Positions 6,517 to 13,621 of a DNA stretch of 13,765 nucleotides are shown piece by piece (the first letter of the stretch is position 1; each line of letters opens with the position of its first letter). The notes beneath the pieces are model-generated. The model was not told the DNA's origin. It was given only the letters and a program-made list of their open reading frames with translations, and ran no database searches. Source of the DNA: an uncultured bacterium (GTDB lineage Bacteria; Verrucomicrobiota; Lentisphaeria; Victivallales; Victivallaceae); the NCBI GenBank assembly GCA_900551245.1, contig URVC01000083.1, forward strand, positions 1 through 13,765. Direction: 5' to 3'. Position numbers and translations under genes: made by a program.

Positions 6517-6798
6517 CTACCGCGGCGGGAAGTCGAATTCGTATTCGAAGAGATCGCCGATCCGCTGGATCGCCTTCTCCTCATCCGGCCCCTCAGCCCG
6601 CAGAATCGCCTTGGAGCCGACGGTCAGCCCGAGGGAGATCAGCGTCAGAATGCTGTTGAGTTCCGTGTTCTGCCCGTCGCTGGTTTCCACCGTGAATTTG
6701 TGGTAGGGGAACTCCTTGTTGATCGTATTGAGGATCACGCTGGAGGGGCGGCAATGGATTCCCGCTTTGTTGCGAACCGTGAAAATGCGTTCTTTCAT
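6517..6798 (-). CDS. ptsH: HPr-like phosphocarrier protein
   Basis: Small cytoplasmic HPr, 93 aa. The phosphorylation site NKAGIHCRPSS places the histidine at residue 15, as in classical HPr, with Arg17 after it. NSILTLISLG (48-57) holds the conserved serine (Ser49) that HPr kinase uses in other bacteria. The Cys in GIHCRP replaces the common Ala, and the C-terminus ends FEYEFDFPPR. A longer frame reaching 6927 is open, but homology starts at MKERIFTV (ATG at 6798), so that start is chosen; the ribosome binding site is weak (AGAAG, or GAGGGAG further away). No Enzyme I, HPr kinase or sugar-specific PTS gene is nearby. It may act as a regulatory HPr or be shared by systems elsewhere. It is followed directly by the glycosyltransferase gene. 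Confidence 0.92.
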   Translation of the reverse strand: MKERIFTVRNKAGIHCRPSSVILNTINKEFPYHKFTVETSDGQNTELNSILTLISLGLTVGSKAILRAEGPDEEKAIQRIGDLFEYEFDFPPR

Positions 6799-6850
6799 TT
6801 CGTCTTCTGCTCCCTCTCGTGGTTGATCAACTGTTCTGCCGGTGTCAAAC

Positions 6851-6879
6851 ATAATACAGAATCGTGCTTCGCGCAACCC
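6851..6879 (-). promoter_or_regulatory. Possible promoter of the HPr-glycosyltransferase operon
   Basis: A good -10 TATTAT (6851-6856) stands 17 nt from a poor -35 GGGTTG (6874-6879). A perfect palindrome GTTGATCAAC (6822-6831) lies between the -10 and the HPr start and could be an operator. Support is weak except for the position. Confidence 0.3.
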
Positions 6880-6899
6880 CAGCCCCGCAAAAAAACAGC

Positions 6900-6947
6900 A
6901 AAAAACCGGAGAAAAACGTATCTTCACAGACTTTTTGTTCCATCCGG
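6900..6947 (-). terminator. Probable terminator after the beta-helix gene
   Basis: On the minus strand CCGGA (6943-6947 arm) pairs with TCCGG (6906-6910 arm), with a further weak GGAA/TTTT helix inside and a long loop. This is followed by TTTTTT (6900-6905), then GCTG and more T. It starts about 10 nt past the beta-helix stop. The stem is imperfect. Confidence 0.4.
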
Positions 6948-6955
6948 AGACAAAA

Positions 6956-9604
6956 TCAGCGCTGAAACCGGGTGAAGAGCGGCCAGGGATTCGGGGTCAC
7001 AACCGCCCACTCCAGCAGGACCGGCACATCGGCCCGAAGCTCGAATGTGTGACGGCCCGGCTCGAGCTGCACCTTTTCCGGCCGGGCGAGAAAGGCGTAC
7101 CCGCCCTTCGCCACCATCGGGTAGTTATAAAGCTCCCGGGTCCGCAGACCGATTGTCCGCTCCATGCCATCGAGCCGGAGCGTTATCTTCCCCAGCCGGG
7201 GCGGCAGAGCGCCGAGCCGGACCACCACATAACATGCCTGCGGCTTCGCCACCTCAAACTCCCAGCGCCCTGTTGTAAACGGCACATGCCGTTCATGCCG
7301 GAACACCGCCGCGGCACGACTCTCCGCCGGAATCTCCTCCGCCCGGTCGTTCCGCACATAGACCAGCACCGGGCGGGAGAAGCCGTCCATTTGCCGGATC
7401 GAAAAGCCGCCGCGCCGCACACCGGCCGGACCAAGACGGTCGGCAATCGGCTTCACCGCAAGTTTTCGTCGTTCTCCCGCCTTCAGCGTACCGGAACCGG
7501 GCGTGACGGAGACCCAGTCGAAACAGCGCCCCCGTTCAATCCGGAAGGAGCAGTCCCGCAGCGCTTCAAGCGTGATGAACTGCGCCGGCGCATCGCCGGA
7601 GGAGAATTCCAGCCGGGCAGCATCGACGGTGAAACCGAGCCCGGGGCGCGGCGGAAAATTTGCGCCGTCCGGCCTGCACCCCATATCCTGCCCCGCGGCG
7701 GCGAAGTTCGGCACCTCGACCGCGGCCCCCGCCCCCGGCGCGCCGGGGCGGATGACGTAATCAGCACCGGCCGCGTTGAGGAACTCGGTCTTCGCGAGGA
7801 TCATGTGCGGCCCGATGCTCGGACCGATCAGGATGTTTTCCCGCTTCTTTCCGCCCGATGAATAACAGAGATCGTAATCGAAACTGTTGCCGGGCATGGC
7901 GCGACGTTCGTAGATCACCTGACCGCCCACCTGAATGAGGTTGTTGCGGGTCACCGCACGCAGTTCCGGATTGGTGCAGATCACACCGGAGCCTCCCAGC
8001 AGGGTGTTGCTGAAGATATGAAGCATGCCGTCGCCCCGGCCGGATTTGAAACTGGCGGAAGCGCCCAGCATCTCGTCGCCCAGATTGGCAATCAGGTTGC
8101 GGAATGCGTAGGAGGGACCGCACATGCAGCCGCAGGTGCTCACGCCGCAGTAGGTGCCTTCGATCCAGTTGTCGAAGAGACGCACATTTTTCTGACCGCC
8201 GTCGAGTTCGATGGCGTCGTCGTTGCCGAACGCGAAGCAATTGCCGTAGATATCGCAGTCGCGGGCAAACCCGCCGTCGCGATTGAAGTTGCCCCATCCT
8301 TCGACAACGTCGTTCCAGCGGTGAAATTCGCAACCGATGAAGTCGTTCCAGCGCACCACCATCCGGGAGACGTTTCCGACGAAGAGCGCCTGCGGTCCCG
8401 CCGGATGCGAGAAGAACCACGGGTTCGCCCGGTTGCGCGGTTCGTCGATGCGGCACCGTTCGACCGTCACCGCATCGGAATTCATCACTTCGATTCCGGC
8501 GGTGTAGTTGACCGCCCAGCCCCGGTCGTCGTAGAACTTGCCGTCAAGGTCGAGCCGCTGTCGCCCCACCGTTCCCCAGCCGGAGATGTCGCAGTTGCGG
8601 AAAAGGATGTGGCGGGAATTGTTCACCACAACGGCGGAAGGTGCGCCGCCGCGGATCGTCAGATTCTCCAGAATCACATACTTCGCGTCGCGAATCCGGA
8701 GCACCGGCTTGCGGTCGCCACCGGCAAGCACCGTGCCCGGCGCGCCGGTCAGCCGCAGATAGCCGTCGGGGGTGCCGCCGCCGGTAATTTCGATCGTCTC
8801 ATTTCCGGAACGTTTCCCGATGTCAACCGTACGGCCGACCGGAACGGCGCTCTTCCAGGTCCGGAATTTCCGGATCAGCGGCTTCCCCGCCGCCGGCGTG
8901 AACCGCAGTTCATACAGCGTGTCCTCCTTGAGATCGACGATGCTGCCGCGCAACTGGCGGTCGGTCGCCGACCAGACCGGCGGATACGCCCTCTGCCACG
9001 CGCCTCCCGGGAGCCGGAACTCCACCTTGCCCGGTGGCGGTTCCTGCGGCGAGGAAACGTTGCAGTAGTAGGAGGCGGAATGGTAGAGAGGCACCACCTC
9101 CAGGGGATCGCGCACCACCGGCTCCAGCCGGAGGTCCCGGAACTCGGCCGATTTGCCGAGGTGCCGCTTGTTCAACTTCATCCGCAGGCAGACTTCAATG
9201 TAGTCGGCGCCGTCAAGCGGAAATTCACAGCGGAGTCTCCGTTTCATCCGGCCGGTGGTGTCGTCGGAGGAATAGCGTCCGGTCTCCCTGCCGTTGCGCC
9301 ACGTCTTCACCTGAAGATATCCGGCGTCGCCCACCGCTTCCGCAGAGAACGCGAAGCGATCGCTGGAAAGCGGGAGTTTCTCCCGGCGGACCAGCGCACC
9401 GTCGCCGCGATTCTGCGCTTGCACCACCTTCAACCGTACGCCGCCGGCAATCGCCGTTGCCTCAATCGTCCCGGCAGGTGCAATTGTCCATTGGGGAAGC
9501 TCGCGGGCAAAATCGTACCGGATCGTCTCTCCGGCCGCGATGGCCGAAGTCACTACTGCCGCCGTCACCAGCAGCACCCGTTCTGAAAGAAGCCGTATGT
9601 TCAT
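6956..9604 (-). CDS. Secreted right-handed parallel beta-helix protein, multidomain
   Basis: Exported protein of 882 aa, probably a polysaccharide-binding or -cleaving protein; no catalytic family can be named safely. A signal peptide (1-24, ends AIAAG) is followed by a beta-sandwich-like region (about 25-165), an Fn3-like segment (about 190-250: KVEFRLPGGAW, EDTLYELRFTP), and a parallel beta-helix (about 260-620) with repeated short rungs such as YVILENLTIRGG, HILFRNCDISGWG, VTVERCRI and FGNDDAIELDGG. A BACON-like segment (about 655-750, DWVSVTPGSGTLKAGE) and a final beta-sandwich (about 775-870) follow. Four Cys lie within ten residues (486, 491, 493, 495). The start is the ATG at 9604, overlapping the pseudopilin stop as ATGA. 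A longer in-frame extension to 10315 is antisense-quality sequence inside the pseudopilin gene and lacks a signal peptide. Confidence 0.88.
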   Translation of the reverse strand: MNIRLLSERVLLVTAAVVTSAIAAGETIRYDFARELPQWTIAPAGTIEATAIAGGVRLKVVQAQNRGDGALVRREKLPLSSDRFAFSAEAVGDAGYLQVKTWRNGRETGRYSSDDTTGRMKRRLRCEFPLDGADYIEVCLRMKLNKRHLGKSAEFRDLRLEPVVRDPLEVVPLYHSASYYCNVSSPQEPPPGKVEFRLPGGAWQRAYPPVWSATDRQLRGSIVDLKEDTLYELRFTPAAGKPLIRKFRTWKSAVPVGRTVDIGKRSGNETIEITGGGTPDGYLRLTGAPGTVLAGGDRKPVLRIRDAKYVILENLTIRGGAPSAVVVNNSRHILFRNCDISGWGTVGRQRLDLDGKFYDDRGWAVNYTAGIEVMNSDAVTVERCRIDEPRNRANPWFFSHPAGPQALFVGNVSRMVVRWNDFIGCEFHRWNDVVEGWGNFNRDGGFARDCDIYGNCFAFGNDDAIELDGGQKNVRLFDNWIEGTYCGVSTCGCMCGPSYAFRNLIANLGDEMLGASASFKSGRGDGMLHIFSNTLLGGSGVICTNPELRAVTRNNLIQVGGQVIYERRAMPGNSFDYDLCYSSGGKKRENILIGPSIGPHMILAKTEFLNAAGADYVIRPGAPGAGAAVEVPNFAAAGQDMGCRPDGANFPPRPGLGFTVDAARLEFSSGDAPAQFITLEALRDCSFRIERGRCFDWVSVTPGSGTLKAGERRKLAVKPIADRLGPAGVRRGGFSIRQMDGFSRPVLVYVRNDRAEEIPAESRAAAVFRHERHVPFTTGRWEFEVAKPQACYVVVRLGALPPRLGKITLRLDGMERTIGLRTRELYNYPMVAKGGYAFLARPEKVQLEPGRHTFELRADVPVLLEWAVVTPNPWPLFTRFQR

Positions 9605-10572
9605 CGTTGAATGTAATCCGAAGTAGTTCCGTCGCCGAACCAGACCGAGTTCATCGCTCCGTCGACAAACTTGTTCCAGCGGAAGAGGCCGCGTGTGTAG
9701 AATTCCACCGGCGTGCCGCTTTTCACATGGCCGTCGGCGTAGGCGGCGTTGGCCTGCCCGGAGTGGCGGAGCATGATGCCGTGCAGATTGTTGTTCCCGC
9801 TCGTCCACTTGAAGGTGGGGCACATATCCGCATATTGGAACCCGGTCTGCCGGAGTGTGGTGTGCTGGCGGGGGATGCCGCTGTCCGCGAAGATCATCGT
9901 CGCGACCGGTTTGCGCATCCGGTGCAGGACCAGAAAGGAGCCGACCCGGTTGGAGCCTTTCTTGATCTCTTCGACAAAACGTCCGGCGATGGCAGTGTCC
10001 TCGCTGACACTGGACTGCCCGACCACCATGCTGGGGCGGACCACCCACTGCACGCCGCCGTAGGTGCGCTGCGGCACCTGACTGCCGCCGTCCTCCTCGT
10101 GGAAACGCGGCGATGCGGCCGGACAGGAGACGACGGCACTGGTCTTTCGCCCAAAGATCATCACCGGCGGCAGATAAGCCGGCGGAGTGCTCTCTCCGCC
10201 GGAGGAGAGAATCTCCGACCAGCGCAAGCCGTTCGAAGGAAGGCTGCTCTGCGGCGCCTCCATGATGAAGCGGCCGTTGTAATCGACGGCGTAGGTGGAT
10301 TCGGCGGTGATGCACTGCCGAAGGTTGTTGGCGCAGGAGATGGCCCGGCCTTTTTCGCGCGCCTTGTTCAGCGAGGGAAGCAGCAACGCGGCGAGGATGG
10401 CGATGATCGCGATCACGATGAGCAGTTCAATAAGGGTAAAATGTTGCCCGTCTCTGCTTTTCGGCAGTGACACGGTGCAGCCGGGTGAATTTGCCGCCTC
10501 CCCTTTTTCCAACGGCCTCCCCCGCCTCTGGGCACTTCGATACGGACGATTTGCCTCCACGTTGATTTCCAT
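9601..10572 (-). CDS. Type II secretion-like pseudopilin with H-X9-DG motif
   Basis: Pseudopilin-like protein, 323 aa. The class III prepilin segment FTLIELLIVIAIIAIL starts at residue 45, with Glu49 at +5, but the residue before the cleavage point is His, not Gly. It is followed by LLLPSLNKAREKG and SCANNLRQC, the usual form in this phylum. Near the end RHSGQANAAYADGHV has His270, nine residues, then DG: the H-X9-DG signature of prepilin-type processing-associated proteins. The ATG at 10572 is preceded by GGAGG (4 nt), giving an unusually long 44-residue basic leader. Upstream in-frame ATG (10596) and GTG (10626) lack a good ribosome binding site. Its stop overlaps the start of the beta-helix gene, so the two are co-translated. 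Role inferred: cell-envelope placement or export of its partner. Confidence 0.92.
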   Translation of the reverse strand: MEINVEANRPYRSAQRRGRPLEKGEAANSPGCTVSLPKSRDGQHFTLIELLIVIAIIAILAALLLPSLNKAREKGRAISCANNLRQCITAESTYAVDYNGRFIMEAPQSSLPSNGLRWSEILSSGGESTPPAYLPPVMIFGRKTSAVVSCPAASPRFHEEDGGSQVPQRTYGGVQWVVRPSMVVGQSSVSEDTAIAGRFVEEIKKGSNRVGSFLVLHRMRKPVATMIFADSGIPRQHTTLRQTGFQYADMCPTFKWTSGNNNLHGIMLRHSGQANAAYADGHVKSGTPVEFYTRGLFRWNKFVDGAMNSVWFGDGTTSDYIQR

Positions 10573-10640
10573 GCATCCTCCACTACATAAATCCATTTGA
10601 AGAAAAGAAATTCCGAAATCTGACACAGTCTGTTAACTTA

Positions 10641-10669
10641 ATTATACGACAACCTTTTGAAAATGTCAA
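10641..10669 (-). promoter_or_regulatory. Perfect-consensus sigma-70 promoter of the pseudopilin/beta-helix operon
   Basis: On the minus strand, TTGACA (10664-10669), exactly 17 nt, TATAAT (10641-10646): both hexamers and the spacing match the consensus. The start site is near 10634 and the leader about 60 nt. The surrounding stretch 10573-10719 has no gene. Confidence 0.85.
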
Positions 10670-10719
10670 CAGCATTCGAAAAAAAAACGGGATTTTTTTG
10701 CAGGGAAGCGGCTCATGAC

Positions 10720-10762
10720 AAAAAAGCTCCCCCCGCCTGCGCCATCGGGAGCAGCCGGGGGG
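10720..10762 (-). terminator. Strong intrinsic terminator after the glycosidase remnant
   Basis: CCCCCCGCCTGC (10729-10740) pairs with GCAGCCGGGGGG (10751-10762), 12 bp with one mismatch and a 10-nt loop. On the minus strand it is followed by AGC and six T (10720-10725). A second perfect hairpin, CCGATCA/TGATCGG (10763-10781), stands just before it, right after the remnant's stop. Confidence 0.88.
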
Positions 10763-10784
10763 CCGATCATCAACTGATCGGATT

Positions 10785-11159
10785 TCAGCGTGGCGGATTT
10801 TCCTGAAAGAGCAGGCACTCCCCTTTTTTTACGGGAAATGTCAGAGCTCCGGCCTCGAAGCTTCTGCCGGAAAATTTTTCGAGAACGGTTTTAACCGCGG
10901 CGGGGAACTTCACATGCAGAGAACCATCCCGCACCGCGCAGACGCCCAGATATCCGTTGTTTGCATAGACCGCAGCCTCTTCACCGGTGTACAGATGGCA
11001 CCCGCCGATTTCCGCCATTGCCCGGTAAAGGGCGACAGGAATCCGTGTCGTGCCGCAGAAAAGCTGTTTCCCGCGCAGGACAACGGCCGGCGTTCCATTG
11101 GAATAGAGAGCCCGGCCGGGGAAGACAGATCCAAGCTGTTTCTCTGGTCCGGGCCAAGT
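10785..11159 (-). pseudogene. C-terminal remnant of a glycoside-hydrolase-like protein
   Basis: A minus-strand frame is open from a TGA at 11160-11162 to the stop at 10785 (124 codons), but contains no ATG, GTG or TTG until the internal ATG at 11018. The translation is protein-like throughout: NGTPAVVLRGKQLFCGTTR, IPVALYRAMAEIGGCHLYTG, YANNGYLGVCAVRDGSLHV and LTFPVKKGECLLFQE. From memory this pattern (HLYT, YAN-x-x-(F/Y)L, RDG, (L/V)KKGE-x-LL) is the C-terminal beta-domain of GH42/GH5-like or beta-galactosidase-like glycosidases of this phylum. Catalytic domain and start are missing, while a strong terminator remains. It is probably the 3' stump of a gene whose upstream part was replaced by the AT-rich GH5/pseudopilin segment. 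A short downstream product from ATG 11018 (77 aa) is conceivable but would lack any enzyme core. Confidence 0.65.
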
Positions 11160-11162
11160 TCA

Positions 11163-11313
11163 TCAGTTCACTCTCGTTCAGTACTCTGCATGCTCGATCA
11201 GGTGATGACCGGCATACACTCTGGTGTGTGTGGCACCCCCCCCTCTGCTTTAACCAGACATTCGTTTTGTGCCTTTAATCTACACGTAAAAACCAGCATC
11301 CCCAGCAGGGAAA
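11163..11313. other. Gene-free junction between GC-rich and AT-richer DNA
   Basis: This 151-bp gap holds no gene or clear terminator. It has an 8-C run (11236-11243), a short CA-rich stretch and weak hairpins just after the pseudopilin stop. Minus-strand scraps such as VYAGHHLIEHAEY and RVLNESELMNLAR look faintly protein-like in two different frames. They may be frameshifted remains of the same broken glycosidase, but this is not certain. Confidence 0.35.
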
Positions 11314-11991
11314 CTACTCCCTTTCACCGGTCCAGAAGGGATCTGTATCTTCTCTGGGAATCTCCTCGCGTTGCACCAGTGAGAAATGCTGGTCTGCAAA
11401 GAGCACATTCATGGCTTTTCCATTCCCATGGCGACAGAAACTCCCCACACCGGTAATCATTGCGCCCCAAGTTCCATATGTATTGTGACGTGCACCAGGA
11501 TCTGGATACGTCGTAACAATGGAAACATCGAAAAACATAGCACAATTACTGGGTTTTATTATTTTCCCCAATTTATTTTTTTTCGCTCCCAGGTTTGAAT
11601 TCAGTCCATAGTGGTGATAACTCGTATTAAAATCGTTAACTCCTGAAAAAGAAGGACAGAAAAATGGCGCAAAAAATTGATTTGTTTCACTGTTTACACT
11701 GCACCAATTGGCATCACTCCCACGCAACTCATAGTTTCCATATGTGAGCGCCAGGACGTCACACCATTTAGTGCGCCCGGAACGGGTGTTGCCGTTGACG
11801 GCAGGGAGCATCTCCTGCTCATCGTAATACAACCCTCCCCACAATCCAATATTTTTCAGGTTGTTTGCACATTGAATATCGCGAGCGCGACTTCTCGCCT
11901 GGTTCAGGGCGGGAAGCAGAAGAGCAGCAAGAATCGCAATAATTGCTATAACGATTAAGAGTTCTATTAAAGTAAAAAATCTATGTTTCAT
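11314..11991 (-). CDS. Type II secretion-like pseudopilin, second copy
   Basis: Pseudopilin-like protein, 225 aa. The N-terminus is short: MKHRF, then FTLIELLIVIAIIAIL, with Glu10 at +5 and Phe, not Gly, at -1. LLLPALNQARSRARDIQCANNLKNIG follows as in the other copy. The C-terminal motif is degenerate: RHGNGKAMNVLFADQHF has eleven rather than nine residues between His and Asp, and DQ instead of DG. The ATG at 11991 has GGAG 9 nt upstream (12001-12004). It follows the GH5 gene by 15 nt and shares its operon, so here the enzyme comes first and the pseudopilin second, the reverse of the other pair. Base composition is AT-richer than the GC-rich pseudopilin at 9601-10572. Role inferred as for the other copy. 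Confidence 0.92.
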   Translation of the reverse strand: MKHRFFTLIELLIVIAIIAILAALLLPALNQARSRARDIQCANNLKNIGLWGGLYYDEQEMLPAVNGNTRSGRTKWCDVLALTYGNYELRGSDANWCSVNSETNQFFAPFFCPSFSGVNDFNTSYHHYGLNSNLGAKKNKLGKIIKPSNCAMFFDVSIVTTYPDPGARHNTYGTWGAMITGVGSFCRHGNGKAMNVLFADQHFSLVQREEIPREDTDPFWTGERE

Positions 11992-12006
11992 TGATCGTTA
12001 CTCCAT

Positions 12007-13557
12007 TTATTTACTGTTCCGTTTCAGATACTTCATCAAAACTTGCTTACGGGGATTATCGTCAGATTTTTTCAATTCCCATGGAACACCATCATGTTCG
12101 ATGCTCCAACCAGCCCATTCTCGAAAAGCATGATAAGTCCAATCCCAGCCATATTCTTCAAAGATCGAAATACAGTCATCAAGGTACTGTGCTGCGCCCG
12201 GCGCCCAGCAAATGACGGAAAATTCTCCTACGTAAATCGGCACATTATACTTCTGTTGAAATTTTCGAACAGGAGCAAGGACAGCACGAATTTTCTTTTT
12301 ATTCCACATTTCATTGCCTATCACCCCAGGATAGGTGAATGTTGACCAGTTTGACGGTGTCGAATTAAATCCCTGGTGCGTGTACTGCATCGGCTGGTAA
12401 ACGTGAACACTGTAAATTACATTATTGACGTTTACAGGTTTTAAAACTTTAAACCCTTCCGGCGTCCCCCACATGGCTGGTTCTATAATGATCGGTGTTA
12501 CCGGATCAATTTCCCTGACTTTTTTCGCAGCCCGATCTGCCAGACGATTCCAGTCAAGTCCTCCATTTTCACGATAAAAATAATTGTCTTCATATGGTTC
12601 GTTCAGGAGGTCATACCCGTAAATAACATCACTGTTTCCTCGATAGTGTTTCGCAAGTTTTTCCCAACCGGAAATGAAAGCATCCTGACTTGGGATATCC
12701 CAGGTTATCTGGTTGCGAAGCAACGGATCCTCGGTATTACTTGGCCAGGAATGGAGGTCAAGAACAATTTTTATTCCACATTTCCGAAGAACAGGGAGCA
12801 TTTTATCAAGTTGTGCAATCTCAGAATCCAGCCAAGCGTGAAATTTTTCCGGAGTACTGATATCCCACTTTTTCTTATTTTTCGCCTCCTTGTTGACCAT
12901 CTGCCAGCGCATGAGATTGCCGTGATAAATCTCCGCAAAATCCCGGATATCTTTTTCCGTTGAGAAGAAAGGTGTCATCATTCCCCGAAAGGAAGTGGCT
13001 TTCTGCAACGTTTTTTCAGGCGGCGTAAACTTCGATGAATCGGACGCTTCCGGTATCATGAAACATTTGACATCAGAAATGTACAATGTGCCTTTGGCCC
13101 ATTCAATTCCAAGGCGAATCATAGCTTCCGTTGCATCGTCGGGAATTCTCAGGAAAGTGTGAAAAAAAAGCCACCCGGTAGTCCCCCACTTTTTGGGCTG
13201 TTCTCCGTAACTGATATGACTCGGCGTTTTCGCAATCAGCATGAGCTTGGGCCCCAGGTAGTGTCGAGAGGGAACTGGAAAATTTTCTACCCGCAATTTT
13301 CCCTGAAGTTGCACTCCACGCCCACGCACCTTGTTCAGATCGAGGGGAATTTTTAAATCATTATGCCGTATCGTATCGTTGTGAAATCGTAATGCTCCCT
13401 TGCCGTCCGGTCCCGCTCCGGGGATAAACTTGATAGACGCATTCTGATATTGAGCACATTTTTCGAGCGTTGAAAAATCATTCTCGAATAGAATCTCAAC
13501 ACCATAAACGGCTGCTGCAGCCCAAAGTATGATGGATAATAAGATATATTTTTTCAT
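12007..13557 (-). CDS. Secreted glycoside hydrolase family 5 enzyme with N-terminal carbohydrate-binding-like domain
   Basis: Exported beta-glycanase of the GH5 (clan GH-A) type, 516 aa; the exact substrate (cellulose, mannan, xyloglucan or other) cannot be read. A signal peptide (1-19, ends AAVYG) precedes a CBM4/9-like beta-sandwich (about 20-170). The catalytic barrel covers about 180-510. Landmarks are LDLHSW (His269), YGYDLLNEPYE with the acid/base Glu320, YSVHVYQP (His385, Tyr387), IYVGEFSV with the nucleophile Glu445, and late aromatic DWTYHAFREWAGWS. The start is the ATG at 13557, with AAGGA 6-7 nt upstream; the eight extra residues to 13581 are not needed. It is first in an operon with the pseudopilin 15 nt downstream. 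Codon use is AT-richer than in the left part of the window, suggesting a different origin. Confidence 0.93.
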   Translation of the reverse strand: MKKYILLSIILWAAAAVYGVEILFENDFSTLEKCAQYQNASIKFIPGAGPDGKGALRFHNDTIRHNDLKIPLDLNKVRGRGVQLQGKLRVENFPVPSRHYLGPKLMLIAKTPSHISYGEQPKKWGTTGWLFFHTFLRIPDDATEAMIRLGIEWAKGTLYISDVKCFMIPEASDSSKFTPPEKTLQKATSFRGMMTPFFSTEKDIRDFAEIYHGNLMRWQMVNKEAKNKKKWDISTPEKFHAWLDSEIAQLDKMLPVLRKCGIKIVLDLHSWPSNTEDPLLRNQITWDIPSQDAFISGWEKLAKHYRGNSDVIYGYDLLNEPYEDNYFYRENGGLDWNRLADRAAKKVREIDPVTPIIIEPAMWGTPEGFKVLKPVNVNNVIYSVHVYQPMQYTHQGFNSTPSNWSTFTYPGVIGNEMWNKKKIRAVLAPVRKFQQKYNVPIYVGEFSVICWAPGAAQYLDDCISIFEEYGWDWTYHAFREWAGWSIEHDGVPWELKKSDDNPRKQVLMKYLKRNSK

Positions 13558-13603
13558 CTCAATTCCTTTACACATTTGCAATCGTAATAAAATGCAGGAT
13601 TTT

Positions 13604-13621
13604 CATACGAAAAACAGTATG
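13604..13621. promoter_or_regulatory. Upstream region of the GH5 operon with a CATAC/GTATG dyad
   Basis: The 208 bp from the GH5 start to the window end hold no gene and are AT-rich. I see no sigma-70 pair I would defend. The clearest structure is the dyad CATAC-N8-GTATG about 50 bp before the ATG, a possible operator. Inverted copies of CATTTGC also occur near 13574 and 13687. Confidence 0.25.

Noticed and set aside
4541..6706. 721-codon plus-strand open frame
   Set aside because: Antisense shadow of the glycosyltransferase gene. The translation is low-complexity Arg/Gln/Pro-rich and matches no fold, while the minus strand gives a clear GT-C/TPR protein. The same applies to the plus-strand frames over gdhA, the beta-helix gene and the ABC genes.
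6799..6927. 43-residue extension of HPr
   Set aside because: HPr homology begins at MKERIFTV, and the extension covers the probable promoter. It is open by chance.
9605..10315. N-terminal extension of the beta-helix frame to 1119 codons
   Set aside because: It overlaps the pseudopilin gene in another frame and is Arg/His-rich and non-protein-like. A normal signal peptide begins at the ATG at 9604.
11236..11243. Eight-C run as a phase-variation tract
   Set aside because: It lies in a gene-free junction, not in a frame or promoter that I can support, so slippage would switch nothing visible.
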